A stretch of 64,000 nt of DNA, from assembly GCA_018401055.1 (NCBI GenBank), contig JAGYLB010000073.1, positions 1 to 64,000 of the forward strand, in the 5' to 3' direction. The translations under genes and the position numbers were made by a program. The notes beneath the pieces are model-generated. The model was not told the origin of the DNA, searched no databases, and saw only the letters and a program-made list of their open reading frames with translations. How positions within the stretch are numbered: position 1 is the stretch's first letter; every line of letters begins with the position of its first letter. This DNA is from Roseicyclus sp. (GTDB lineage Bacteria; Pseudomonadota; Alphaproteobacteria; Rhodobacterales; Rhodobacteraceae). Below are positions 19,224 through 28,869 of this stretch, in pieces.

Positions 19224-19357
19224 ACGGCGCGCAACAACGTGTAAGATTTCTCAAAAGATGATTTTCTATAGACACGTTAAGGCGATTCGCACTACCAAAA
19301 TTGCAATAAATCCTCCGCCTATTGTGATGGAAGGCGCCTGCCCGGCGATCCCAAGCC

Positions 19358-20332
19358 ATGAATTTGTCTTCACAGGCTTTCCTTTCCGTAGTGCTTCCGG
19401 CCTACAACCGCGCCGACGCCGTGCCTTCCACGCTTGCCGCTTACAGGGCGCAGACAGGCCTTTCGGAAGGCTTCGAACTGCTTGCAATCGACGATGCCTC
19501 GACGGATGGAACCGGTGACATCCTTGCTGCAACTGCAGCATCGGGCGATCTTCCGATGCGCGTCTTCACCCAGACGCAGAATGCCGGCCCGGGTGCCGCG
19601 CGCAACCGGGCACTAGACGCGGCCAAGGGTGACATCGTGATATTCGTCGGCGACGACATTGTGCCCGAGCCGGATTTTCTGGCGCGTCACCTTGCCTGGC
19701 ATCGTGCACATCCGGCCCCCGAGGATGCCATGGTCGGGCGCACGGTCTGGGCGGCGGGCATGGGACCCCCTGCCCTTCTCGACTGGTTGGAGACCAAGGG
19801 CACTCAGTTCGACTACGGCCGCATGAAAGATGGGGGGAGGATTGAGGCGGGACAGTTCTATACGTCGAACGCCTCGGTGAAGCGGGCGTTTCTGGATCGC
19901 TGCGGGCACCGCTTCGACCCAACCCTGCGCTTTTTCGAGGATCGGGAATTCGCCGAGCGTCTGGTCGCCTCGGGGATGCGTCTATGGCATGATGCAAACG
20001 CACGCGCGGCGCATCTGCATCCCACGACGCTCGACACATCGCTCGACCGCATGCGCAACGCCGGGGCGGCGGCCGCAATGCTGGAACGCGCCTTCCCCAA
20101 CATCTTCCAAGCGGCCTTCGGGCGCGCCGTCGATCCGTACAGCCTGGGCGCACGGATCAAGCGCGCATTGTTGTCACCGGCCCTTGGTGCCGGGCTCTGG
20201 GTGCCGTTGGCGCGGCTGGTGGCGAACCGTGACGCACCGCCCGGACAGCGTGACGCGACGCTGCTGGCCCTTGCACATGGCTGCGCCCTGCTGGGCGGCC
20301 TGCGCTCGGGCCGGATCGGGATCGACCCGTGA
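19358..20332 (+). CDS. Glycosyltransferase family 2
   Basis: A 324-residue intact GT-A enzyme: SVVLPAYNRADAVPSTLAAY, LLAIDDASTDGTGDIL, NAGPGAARNRALDAA and IVIFVGDDIVPEPDFLARH (the DxD-like metal site), then FEDREFAERLVASGMRL. The C-terminal 100 residues are helical and Ala-rich. Start ATG 19358 is supported by AT-rich DNA upstream. The stop overlaps the FkbM gene start as GTGA. It probably adds a sugar to the EPS repeat unit. Confidence 0.88.
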   Translation: MNLSSQAFLSVVLPAYNRADAVPSTLAAYRAQTGLSEGFELLAIDDASTDGTGDILAATAASGDLPMRVFTQTQNAGPGAARNRALDAAKGDIVIFVGDDIVPEPDFLARHLAWHRAHPAPEDAMVGRTVWAAGMGPPALLDWLETKGTQFDYGRMKDGGRIEAGQFYTSNASVKRAFLDRCGHRFDPTLRFFEDREFAERLVASGMRLWHDANARAAHLHPTTLDTSLDRMRNAGAAAAMLERAFPNIFQAAFGRAVDPYSLGARIKRALLSPALGAGLWVPLARLVANRDAPPGQRDATLLALAHGCALLGGLRSGRIGIDP

Positions 20333-21223
20333 TCGGACCTTCGGCCCTGCGCGAAGGACTGACAGACCTTGTGGCCCGGGGCGGTGGCGTGGGTCCCGGT
20401 TTGCTGCTGTCACGCGCCCTGCTGTGGCGGGTCGCGCGCATGGCGGGCTTTCACCCGTCGTGCGGGTCCACCACCAGAGCCGCATGCGGCTGACCCGCGC
20501 CGCGGCGATCATGGGATTTCGACCTCTATCTTCTACCTGCGCGATGGGCACGAGCCGGCTTTGCGGGCCCTGATCGATCGCACGCTCGGACCCGGCCAGA
20601 TCGCAGCCGACATCGGGGCGAACATGGGCCTGTGGACCCTGCGCATGGCCGAGTGTGTCGGTCCGGCCGGGCGGGTGATCGCCGTGGAACCCTCGCAGGC
20701 GATGCGGGACCGGCTTTCGCAGAACCTGATACTGTCGGGGTTGGATGCCCGGGTGCAGATCGCCCCCGTCGCGCTGAGCGGGACTCCGGGATACATGACA
20801 TTGCACACCCCCTCGGATCCGGGCTCCGCTTCGCTGGGCAGGCTGGACGATGCGCTTGCCACGGAAACCGTGGCCGTTCGCACCTTTGACACGGTGTGGC
20901 AAGACGCAGGCAGTCCCGATATCGCCCTTGTCAAGATCGACGTGGAAGGGGCCGAGACAATGGTGCTCGAGGGCGCCAAGCGCTTTTTCGAACGCAACCG
21001 ACCCGTCGTCGCCTGCGAGATCAACCCGCAAGCCCTCGCCCGGTTGGGCGGCACGCCGGAAGATGTGATCGAATTCTTCCTGTCACGTGGATATCATGCC
21101 TTTGCGTGGGATCATGGCACGGGGGATTTTGTCCCGCACGACTCTGATGGTCCGGACCTTCCGGAAGACCTGATCTTCTTTCCGGCCCCCGCAGCGGACC
21201 GGACACAAACCGTGGGGACCTGA
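20329..21223 (+). CDS. FkbM-family methyltransferase (two frameshifts)
   Basis: The C-terminal domain is intact: IAADIGANMGLWTLRMAECV as SAM motif I, VIAVEPSQAMRDRLSQNL, VRTFDTVWQDAG and IALVKIDVEGAETMVLEGA, followed by RPVVACEIN. This is the FkbM pattern. The N-terminal 45 residues read from GTG 20329, which overlaps the glycosyltransferase stop (MAGFHP at the end of the piece). They then change frame near 20457, where VVRVHHQSRMRLTR appears, and again near 20500 into GDHGISTSIFYLRDGHEP. Total length would be about 298 residues. Likely O-methylates an EPS sugar. Two indels within 50 bases suggest base-calling trouble. Confidence 0.8.
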
Positions 21224-22538
21224 TGCCGACCGTCTTGAAGCTCCTTCAGATTCTGCGCAGCCGTGTTTTGCTGTGTCTGTTGCTTTCGGCGGTCCTGGTG
21301 CTGGCCGCCGCCGCTGGCGTCTACCTCAAACGCTCCAGCTTCGAATCCAGCGCGAGGCTGCTGTTGAACACCGACACGATCCCGCTGTCGCTGTCGCGCG
21401 CGGAACTCCCGGCAGTGACGGGAGCCAACCCCACGGTCGAGACCATGGCGACACTGGTCGAAATCCTGACGGCCCGGGATCTGGCCGAAGCGCTGGTCGA
21501 CGACCTGGGCGTGGAGGCGTTTCGCAGCCCGCCCCCCTCCAATCCGATCATCCGTGCCGTGGTCAACACCATATCCTCTGTGTCCAAGGGGCTGTCGCGG
21601 ACATTCGCCCGGGTTGGGTTGGTGACCCTTCTGAGTGAGCGCGACGAACTGGTGGAAGCGGTGCAGGCCCGGCTGATCGTCCACCCCGTGCGCCAAAGCC
21701 AGGTGCTGGAAGTGGCGTTCCGGTGGCCAACGCCCACCGTGCCCCCGATGGTGACCGAACGTATCGTCGACCTGTTTCTCGAACGTGTGGAAGCCTTGAA
21801 CGCTCCGGCCGCCGAACAGGATGTCTTCGCCGAGCAGGCGCGCCTTGCGACCGAGGAACTGGCCGCGGCGCAAGCCCATCTGCGGACCTTGCAAGATGAA
21901 TACGGGATCGTCGACGCGTCGACCGAGATCTTGCGCCTGTCCGAACGCATCGCCCGCCTGTCGCAGCAGGTCCCCGCCCGCGACGGGGACGAAGCGCGAA
22001 GCCCCGAGCAGGGATCGCGCGCGGATGATCTTCTGCGCCGCATCGCCGCCCTCGAGATCGAACGCGCAGGCGCGCTGGTGCTGTCGACGGACAGTGCCCC
22101 GGCGGTGCGTGAGATCGACCGAAGGCTCGAGGCCGCGCGCGCAGCCTCGCACGCGAGGCACAGGCCACAGCCGGAGCGCTGGACGCCGAACGCGCCCGCC
22201 TGAACCAGCTCCTGTCCGCCGAGGCTTCCTTCATCGAAGCGGCGCAAGCGGTGCAGACAGCCTCCGACGCCGTCCGGACATACAGCCAGGCGGCGGCAGA
22301 CCGGAATGTCACCCGCCTGCAGCAAGAACGGGTCCGCATCCGGGTGATCGACACCCCGCGTCCACCCCTACGCGCCCTCGGCCCGAGTCGCCTCGTCCTG
22401 ATGGTTGTTGCGGTCATCGCCGCGGTGCTGGCGGCCGTCGCGTTGACATTGGCTATCGACCGGTTGCTGCCGCGAAAGACCGCGGCGCAGGTGGCCGGGG
22501 ACGGTTCCGGTGAACGGGACCTTCGGCGGATTTCCTGA
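21223..22538 (+). CDS. Wzz-like polysaccharide chain-length determinant (one frameshift)
   Basis: About 438 residues. TM1 is VLLCLLLSAVLVLAAAAGVY, a periplasmic segment follows with SSARLLLNTDTIPLSLSRAE, and a long coiled coil runs from about residue 195 to 360. TM2 near the end is LVLMVVAVIAAVLAAVALTL. This is the polysaccharide co-polymerase layout (Wzz/GumC). No cytoplasmic BY-kinase domain follows, so any kinase is encoded elsewhere or absent. The frame breaks near 22150; one missing base there restores EAQATAGALDAERARLNQLL. The start codon overlaps the FkbM stop as TGATG. It is the last gene of the EPS locus. Confidence 0.83.
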
Positions 22539-22742
22539 ACCTCCCTCATTGAAGAGGAACCCCGGAAAATCTGCTCTTTGCGAGGCATTCGTGACGCATG
22601 GCTCGGGTGGAACTCGCCCGAGTAAAGTTGCCTGCGGGTCGCACAGCCGGATGCAAACACCGAATTTTGGACCCGCCGTAGCAGGTGAAATGATCAGGCC
22701 GGAGGGCGAGGTGACGCCGTTTGAGGGACGGAAGGCGGCGCC

Positions 22743-23543
22743 TCAGTCGCCGTTGAACCGCCCCTCGCGCCGCTCGAGCAGGGCCGCGACGGCCTCGGCG
22801 TGATCTGCCGTCTGGTGGACGGCGCCTTGATAGGCGGCGGAGAGCTCCAGCACCTGATCCAGCGTCGCAACCGTGCCCTCGCGCAACAAGCGCTTGGTCA
22901 GCCGCAACTGCCGCGGCGGGTTGCGCGCGATGCGGCGGGCCAGCGCCATGGCCTCGTCCATCAGCGCATCAGACGGCACGACCCGCGACACCAGACCCCA
23001 GGCGAGTGCCGTCTGCGCATCGACCGGATCGGCGGTGAAGGCCATTTCGCTGGCCCGCGACAACCCCACCTGACGCGGCAAAATCCACGCGCCGCCATCG
23101 CCCGAGATGATGCCCACGTTCACGAAATTCTCGGCGAAGGTCGCGGTCTCGGAGGCGATGCGGATATCGCAAAACAGCGTCAAATCGCAGCCCGCCCCAT
23201 AGGCTGGCCCGTTGACTGCAGCGATCATCGGCACCTCGACCGACCAGACAGCTTTGGCCACGCGCTGGATGCCGGCGCGATAGGCGTTGCGCACGGCAAT
23301 CGCGTCGCCTGCAAAGATCCCCTCCTTGTCGCGCATGTGGTTGAGGTTCCCGCCCGACGAAAACGCCTTGCCCGCGCCGGTCAGGATCGCGCAGCGGATG
23401 GACTGGTCGGTGTTGAGCCACTCCATCGCGGCGCAGATCTCGGCCACCATGTCGGCATCCGTGATGGGGTTGCGCAACTCGGGCATGTTCAGCGTCAGGG
23501 TGGCGATCCCGTCATCCTGCGCGATCAGAAGCTTGTCGGCCAT
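22743..23543 (-). CDS. Enoyl-CoA hydratase/isomerase family protein
   Basis: A 266-residue crotonase. Oxyanion-hole motifs are AFSSGGNLNHM and NGPAYGAGCDLTLFCDIRIA. The stretch NVGIISGDGGAWILPRQVG, where classical hydratases have the second catalytic Glu, carries Gly-Asp-Gly-Gly here, as in many isomerases and uncharacterised crotonases. It would act on a CoA thioester, in hydration, isomerisation or ring cleavage. It is the last gene of the leftward catabolic operon running from 32349. The intergenic region behind it (22539-22742) holds no gene. Confidence 0.85.
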   Translation of the reverse strand: MADKLLIAQDDGIATLTLNMPELRNPITDADMVAEICAAMEWLNTDQSIRCAILTGAGKAFSSGGNLNHMRDKEGIFAGDAIAVRNAYRAGIQRVAKAVWSVEVPMIAAVNGPAYGAGCDLTLFCDIRIASETATFAENFVNVGIISGDGGAWILPRQVGLSRASEMAFTADPVDAQTALAWGLVSRVVPSDALMDEAMALARRIARNPPRQLRLTKRLLREGTVATLDQVLELSAAYQGAVHQTADHAEAVAALLERREGRFNGD

Positions 23544-23570
23544 GGGGCGTCTCCGGTCAGGGGGCTGGGC

Positions 23571-23900
23571 CTAGCGGAGCGCGGAAAACGCCGTGGGCGC
23601 AAGAAAACTCGATGCGATATTTGCCAAGACCTCGCCATGCGCCTGTTGATGCGCCGCGCGGGCGGCCAGCCATTCGGGGTCAGTTGCAAAGACAGTCCAG
23701 AGCCGTTCGCGCTCCGCCATCGACTCCCACGCCAGAAGATAGGTCAGGTCATTGCTGGCAGGACCCACCAGCGTGGTGAAGAACCCCACCTGCCTGATGC
23801 CTATCCGGTCCCAGATGCCAAGGGTCGTGGTTTCGAACCGCTTGAGCAGCGGAGGCATTCCGCCCGGAACGCAGGAATAGACGCGCATTTCGTAGATCAT
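23571..23900 (-). CDS. NIPSNAP family protein
   Basis: 109 residues from ATG 23900, starting MIYEMRVYSCVPGGMPPLLK and containing FFTTLVGPASNDLTYLLAWES, the ferredoxin-like NIPSNAP pattern. A longer frame upstream is an out-of-frame reading of the aldehyde dehydrogenase end. Bacterial NIPSNAP proteins are small dimeric alpha/beta-barrel proteins commonly found in catabolic operons; their biochemical role is mostly unknown. It lies between the aldehyde dehydrogenase (17 bases) and the crotonase. Confidence 0.8.
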   Translation of the reverse strand: MIYEMRVYSCVPGGMPPLLKRFETTTLGIWDRIGIRQVGFFTTLVGPASNDLTYLLAWESMAERERLWTVFATDPEWLAARAAHQQAHGEVLANIASSFLAPTAFSALR

Positions 23901-23916
23901 CGGGTGTCCTCGGGGT

Positions 23917-25353
23917 TCAGGGAAGCGTGTAGGCGGTCTTGACCGTGGTAAAAAACTCGGCGGCATAGCGGCCCTGTTCGCGCGGCCCGAGGCTTGATGC
24001 CTTGCGCCCACCGAAGGGCACGTGGAAATCGACGCCCGCCGTGGGCAGGTTGACCATGACCATCCCGGCCTCGGCGTTGCGCTTGAAATGGGTGGCGTGT
24101 TTGAGGCTGGTGGTGGCGATCCCGGCGGAGAGGCCAAAGTCGGTGTCATTGGCCACCGCCAGCGCCTCGTCGTAATCACGCACGGCGATCACGGTGGCGA
24201 CGGGGCCAAAGATCTCTTCGCGCGCGATCCGCATCTGGTTGCTGCACTCGGCAAAAAGGGCGGGCATCTGGAAATAGCCATCTGTTTCACGCGCCAAACG
24301 CTCGCCACCCGCGACCAGCCGCGCGCCCTCTGATTTGCCGATCTCGATATACCGCTCGTTCTGCGCCAGCTGGCTTTCATCGACCACAGGGCCGATCTGC
24401 GTGTCGGGGGCCAGCGCATGGCCCACGCGGAGCGCCGCCATCCGCGCGGTCAGCCGGTCGAGAAAGGCGCGTTCCACCGCCTGTTCCACGATGATCCGCG
24501 ACGATGCCGTGCAGCGCTGCCCGGTCGAGAAAAAGGCGCCGTTGAGCACGCACTCCACCGCCACATCCAGATCGGCATCGGCCAGCACAACAAAGGGGTT
24601 CTTGCCCCCCATTTCCAGCTGAACCTTGCGCATCAGCTCAGCCGACCGAACAGCCAGCGCCGCCCCCGTGGGCGCGGAACCGGTGAAGCTGAGCGCCGCG
24701 ACATCGGGGCTGTCCACGATGGCTTGCCCCACGACCGACCCCCGCCCCATGACAAGGTTCAAAACACCGGGCGGAAGCCCCGAGCGATGCAAGATATCGA
24801 CCAGCGCCCAGGCACAGCCCGGCACCAGATCGGCGGGTTTGAACACCACCGTGTTGCCATGGCAGAGCGCCGGCGCGATCTTCCATGCGGGGATGGCGAT
24901 GGGGAAATTCCACGGCGTGATGATGCCCACGACGCCCACCGCCTCGCGCGTGATCTCGACCCCCACGCCGGGCCGGACGGAAGGCACGGTTTCGCCCGTC
25001 AGGCGCAGCGCCTCACCGGCGAAGAAGTCGAAGATTTGGGCGGCGCGGACGGTCTCGCCGATGCCCTCGGCCAGCGTCTTGCCCTCCTCGCGCGACAACA
25101 GCTGCCCAAGTTCGTCCTTGCGGGCAAGGATCTCGTCGCTGGCCGCGCGCAGGACCTTGTGCCGCTCCAAGGGGCCGGACCGCGACCAGCCCGCAAAAGC
25201 CGCTTTGGCTGCCGCGATGGCATCTTGCGCTTGCGCCGCGCTGGCGCGGGCATAGTGGCCCACGACATCGCTGGTGTCGGACGGGTTGATGTTCGGCACA
25301 TGGTCGCCCGCGACCCAGTGGCCGCCGATCAGGTTCGGTTTCGGCTCCGTCAT
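23917..25353 (-). CDS. NAD(P)-dependent aldehyde dehydrogenase (semialdehyde dehydrogenase type)
   Basis: A 478-residue intact ALDH. GIITPWNFPIAIPAWKIAPA holds the catalytic Asn, QLEMGGKNPFVV the general-base Glu, and GAFFSTGQRCTASSRIIVEQ the nucleophilic Cys. EEIFGPVATVI and VPFGGRKASSLGPREQG close the fold. The sequence most resembles alpha-ketoglutaric semialdehyde or related semialdehyde dehydrogenases. In this operon it probably oxidises an aldehyde product of ring or chain cleavage to the acid. The substrate cannot be read from the sequence. Confidence 0.9.
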   Translation of the reverse strand: MTEPKPNLIGGHWVAGDHVPNINPSDTSDVVGHYARASAAQAQDAIAAAKAAFAGWSRSGPLERHKVLRAASDEILARKDELGQLLSREEGKTLAEGIGETVRAAQIFDFFAGEALRLTGETVPSVRPGVGVEITREAVGVVGIITPWNFPIAIPAWKIAPALCHGNTVVFKPADLVPGCAWALVDILHRSGLPPGVLNLVMGRGSVVGQAIVDSPDVAALSFTGSAPTGAALAVRSAELMRKVQLEMGGKNPFVVLADADLDVAVECVLNGAFFSTGQRCTASSRIIVEQAVERAFLDRLTARMAALRVGHALAPDTQIGPVVDESQLAQNERYIEIGKSEGARLVAGGERLARETDGYFQMPALFAECSNQMRIAREEIFGPVATVIAVRDYDEALAVANDTDFGLSAGIATTSLKHATHFKRNAEAGMVMVNLPTAGVDFHVPFGGRKASSLGPREQGRYAAEFFTTVKTAYTLP

Positions 25354-25381
25354 GAAGGCCTCCGGTCAGTCAGGGATGGGA

Positions 25382-25753
25382 TCAGCCGATGACTGCGGTC
25401 TGATCGGAATAGCGCACGGTCAGGGTCACGGCACCCTCGTTCAGCATCCAGCGGTGCAGCGTATACTGGCGCAGCCCTTGGGCGTGGAACGGATCGGCGT
25501 CGGCCATGGCGCGGGCAGCGTCCTCATTCTCGGCGCGCAAGATGATCATGCCGCCAGTTGGCACGGAGCCACCCTCCTCGAAGATCGGACCGGCGCCGAA
25601 CAAATGGCCCTCGCGTTCCAGCGCGATCTGATAGTCCAGATGCGCGGGCAAGAGGTCTTGCATGCCTGGGCCGCGCGCAGGTCGGGTGGTGACCACCCAG
25701 AGCGACCGGCGCAGCATGGTGGCATAAAGCTCTTCCGGGGACTTGGCGGACAT
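25382..25753 (-). CDS. YciI-like protein
   Basis: 123 residues with a YCII-type ferredoxin-like fold: MLRRSLWVVTTRPARGPGMQ, HLDYQIALEREGHLFGAGPI, GGSVPTGGMIILRAENEDAA and FHAQGLRQYTLHRWML. The family has a conserved His-Asp pair (here HLDY) and includes muconolactone-isomerase-like enzymes, dehydrochlorinases and many proteins of unknown role. It sits between the transport genes and the aldehyde dehydrogenase of the catabolic operon. A catalytic role in the pathway is plausible but unproven. Confidence 0.8.
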   Translation of the reverse strand: MSAKSPEELYATMLRRSLWVVTTRPARGPGMQDLLPAHLDYQIALEREGHLFGAGPIFEEGGSVPTGGMIILRAENEDAARAMADADPFHAQGLRQYTLHRWMLNEGAVTLTVRYSDQTAVIG

Positions 25754-25820
25754 CAGGGCCTCATAGGGGTCGGCATTGAGGAAACCGGCGCGCGACGGGG
25801 TCGCCGCGCGCCGAATGGGG

Positions 25821-26780
25821 TCAGCGACGCTCGACGCCGACGGCCGTGATGACCTCGGTCCAGACGGCGATCTGACGCTCGATCAGGGCCTGAAGCTCCG
25901 CGCCGGTCGAACCGGTGGGGTTTGCGCCAAGCGCCGCGATGGCCTCCTGCACGGCAGGTTGGGCCAGCGCATCGGCGATGGACTGGCTCAGGATGCCAGC
26001 GACATCCTCAGGCAGACCTGCGGGGGCGCCCAACGCGGTCCATGAAATGACATCGAAGCCCGGCGCGACCGTTTCGGCCAGCGTGGGGACATCCGGCGCA
26101 TCGGGCCAGCGCGTCCCAGAGGTGACGGCCAGCACGTCAAAGACACCCGCATCTGCCTGCCCCCGGATCACGGTGCCGGCGTCGATGATCAGATCGACCT
26201 CGCCGCCCATCAGGGCCGTGCTGGCGGCGGCACCGCCCTGATATGGCACATGGATGAATTCCGCCCCGGTCTGAAGGCCCAGAAGCTCGCCGGTCAGGTG
26301 TTGGGTCGACCCAACCCCCGAATGGCCTATGACGATGCCACTGGGGTCGGCCAGAGCCGCCTCGATCACGGCGTTGATCGTAGCGTATTCCCCGGCGCGG
26401 GCGGCCACGAAGAAGGGGAATTGCCCGACCGTCGACAGGAAGGTGAAATCATTCACCGAGTCGTAGGGCAGCTGGTTGTAGAGCCCGGCGGCTACCGCAT
26501 GGCCACCGACGAGAAGCTGCAGCGTATAACCATCGGGCGCTTCGCTTGCGACATAGCCCGAGGCCAAGGTGCCGCCCGCACCGGGCCGGGATTCAACGAC
26601 GACGGGTTCGCCCAGATCGGCCGACATCGCCTCGGCCATGATGCGGGACACGACATCGGCGTTTCCGCCCGGGCCAAAGCCATGGACGATCCGCAAGGCG
26701 CGGTCGGGAAAGTCTTGTGCGAAGGACGGCGCAGCCAACGCCAGTGCGAGCGGCAGTGTGGCGAACAGGGTCTTGATCAT
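25821..26780 (-). CDS. tctC: Tripartite tricarboxylate transporter substrate-binding protein (TctC/Bug)
   Basis: 319 residues from ATG 26780, preceded by GGGAGGAAGACC, a strong ribosome site. A Sec signal peptide is followed by QDFPDRALRIVHGFGPGGNA. Bug-family motifs are GYTLQLLVGG, GHSGVGSTQHLTGELLG, HVPYQGGAAASTALMGGEVD and APAGLPEDVAGILSQ. It captures a carboxylate in the periplasm and delivers it to TctA/TctB, encoded directly upstream in the operon. The ligand is unknown but is presumably the operon's substrate. Confidence 0.92.
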   Translation of the reverse strand: MIKTLFATLPLALALAAPSFAQDFPDRALRIVHGFGPGGNADVVSRIMAEAMSADLGEPVVVESRPGAGGTLASGYVASEAPDGYTLQLLVGGHAVAAGLYNQLPYDSVNDFTFLSTVGQFPFFVAARAGEYATINAVIEAALADPSGIVIGHSGVGSTQHLTGELLGLQTGAEFIHVPYQGGAAASTALMGGEVDLIIDAGTVIRGQADAGVFDVLAVTSGTRWPDAPDVPTLAETVAPGFDVISWTALGAPAGLPEDVAGILSQSIADALAQPAVQEAIAALGANPTGSTGAELQALIERQIAVWTEVITAVGVERR

Positions 26781-26877
26781 GGTCTTCCTCCCAAGGGTTT
26801 TCAGGTCTTCCAGTGGTGTCAGGCCTTGGACCTCCCCTTGGCCTGACAGGCGCCCGTTCGGGCGCGGCTCAGTCCGG

Positions 26878-28373
26878 TCAGGGTGATGCCCGGACGGTCT
26901 TGCGCCGGGCAGCGATGCCCGACCAGATGGCATAGGTGATCAGCGCCACCGAACAGGCGAGCAAGATCGCGCTGATGGGCCGGGTGGCGAAGATGGTGAA
27001 ATCGCCGCGATGGATCAGCATGGCGCGGCGGAAATTGTCCTCCAGCAGCGGGCCGAGGACAAAGCCCAGAAGCACCGGCGCGGGTTCGAACCGGTAGTTC
27101 TTCATCAGGTAGCCCAGAACCCCGAAGGCCAGCGTCAGGACGACATCGGTCACGCTGGTGCGGTGCGAATAGACGCCAACGCAGATCATCACGATGATGA
27201 CAGGGTAAAGCTTCTGATAGGGGATGCGCAGCAACAGCACCCACAGCCGGATCAGCGGGATGTTGATCATGAGCAAGATGATGTTGCCGACGAAGAAGCT
27301 GGCAATAACCCCCAGAACAGCTCGGGCTGATCGGCCATCAGGCGCGGGACCGGGATGATGCCGTTCAGGATCAGCGCGCCGATGATCAACGCCATCACCG
27401 CATCGCCCGGAATGCCCAAGGTCAGCGTCGGGATGAACCCGGTCTGGGCTGCGGCGTTGTTGGCCGCCTCCGGCGCGGCAAGGCCGGGCAGATGCCCTTT
27501 GCCGAATTTCTCCGGGGTGCGCGACACGCGCCGTTCCAGCGCATAGGCCATGAAGGACGCGATAGCCGCACCGGTGCCCGGCAACGCGCCGAAGAAGCTG
27601 CCCACCGTGGTGCCGCGAAAGATCGGCATGGCAAGGCTGCGCGCCTGGGCCCGCGTCGGCAGCACATCGCGCATGCGCAGCGCCAGCGCGGGGCCGGGCG
27701 TGGCGCGCACCGTGGCGTTGCGGATGATCTCGCTCACGCCAAAGAGACCCATCGCCAGGGATACGAGGCTGATGCCATCCGCAAGTTCCGGCATCGCGAC
27801 GAAACGGTAATAGCCGGTTGTCTGATCTGCACCCACCAGCCCCAGCGCGATGCCCAGAAGCACCATCGCAAAGGACCGAAGCTGCGAGCCGGTCCCGATC
27901 AGCGACGCCGCCAGCAGGCCAAGGATCACCAGCATCGCATATTCGGGTGCCCCGAAACTGATGGCCACCGCCGCCATCGGGATCGCTGCCAGCACAAGGA
28001 TGGCGACCCCGGCCATGCCCCCGATGAACGACGAGAAGGCCGCCACGAACAACGCCAGCCCCGCACGGTTGGACTGCGACAGCGGGTAGCCTTCGAGGCA
28101 GGTGACGACCGACGAGGGCGTGCCGGGCAGGTTCAGCAAGATCGAAGCGATGGAACCGCCATATTGCGAGCCATAATAGATGCCCGCCAGCAAGATCATC
28201 GACGTGGTCGCATCAAGGTAGAAGGTCACCGGCAACAACAGCGAGATCGCCGTGATCGCCCCGATCCCCGGAAGCACGCCGATCAACTGCCCGATGAACA
28301 CGCCAATAAAGGCATAGACCAGCACATGCGGTTGCAGCACGACGCCCAGACCAAGGAGGAGCTGGTCGATCAT
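26878..28373 (-). CDS. tctA: Tripartite tricarboxylate transporter large permease TctA (one frameshift)
   Basis: About 498 residues with 11-12 membrane segments. GVFIGQLIGVLPGIGAITAI is the family signature near the N-terminus, and GSFFGALPGTGAAIASFMAY is its second copy. The first 360 residues run to about 27310; the rest (NIILLMINIPLIRLWVLLLR to 26878) is in another frame. One C missing from the C5 run at 27309-27313 explains it, giving FWGVIASFFVGNIILLM across the join. The start is at 28373, two bases after the TctB stop. Confidence 0.9.
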
Positions 28374-28375
28374 CG

Positions 28376-28840
28376 CTACCTCCAGAACGCCGGGATCGGC
28401 AATTCGAGCGCCACGAGAAACAACAGCCACCCGCCAAACGTCGCCAGCGAGGCATAGATCAGCACGCCGAGCGGCCGCGCCTCGCTATCCGCGAACATCG
28501 AGACGGCGACAGCAAGGAACATGGAGGGTACAAGGCCCACGACATCCACCAGACCCGCGAAGATCAAGATCGCGGAGGAGATGAAGGCAAGCCCGCGCCA
28601 GTCCATAGGTTCGGCCTTGGGCAAGCGTGGGGCCATCACGTCTGCGATGATGATGGCCACGGCCAAGGCGCAGATCAAAAGGCCGATCACACGCGGGATG
28701 AAGCCCGGCCCCATCTGGGTCAGGCGCCCCACAGGGTACCCCCAGGCCAAGGCAAGCATGATCAGCCCGACGCCCAGCAGCACGCCACCGCTGAGCGCAC
28801 GTTGGGCGATGCTTGTCCGGTTCTGGTCGGTCTCGTGCAT
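28376..28840 (-). CDS. tctB: Tripartite tricarboxylate transporter small permease TctB
   Basis: 154 residues with four predicted membrane segments (ALSGGVLLGVGLIMLALAWG, FIPRVIGLLICALAVAIIIA, AFISSAILIFAGLVDVVGLV and the C-terminal VLIYASLATFGGWLLFLVAL). MGPGFIPRVIG matches the TctB family pattern. The order in the operon is tctB, tctA, tctC in the direction of transcription, with two bases between tctB and tctA. It follows the Ldh-type dehydrogenase by about 30 bases. Confidence 0.9.
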   Translation of the reverse strand: MHETDQNRTSIAQRALSGGVLLGVGLIMLALAWGYPVGRLTQMGPGFIPRVIGLLICALAVAIIIADVMAPRLPKAEPMDWRGLAFISSAILIFAGLVDVVGLVPSMFLAVAVSMFADSEARPLGVLIYASLATFGGWLLFLVALELPIPAFWR

Positions 28841-28869
28841 GATCGCCCCTCCCTCAAGGCGCAGATGTG

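Noticed and set aside
22602..22622. Short hairpin CTCGGG/CCCGAG after the EPS locus as a terminator
   Set aside because: Six-base stem with an 9-base loop and no T-run; too weak to support.
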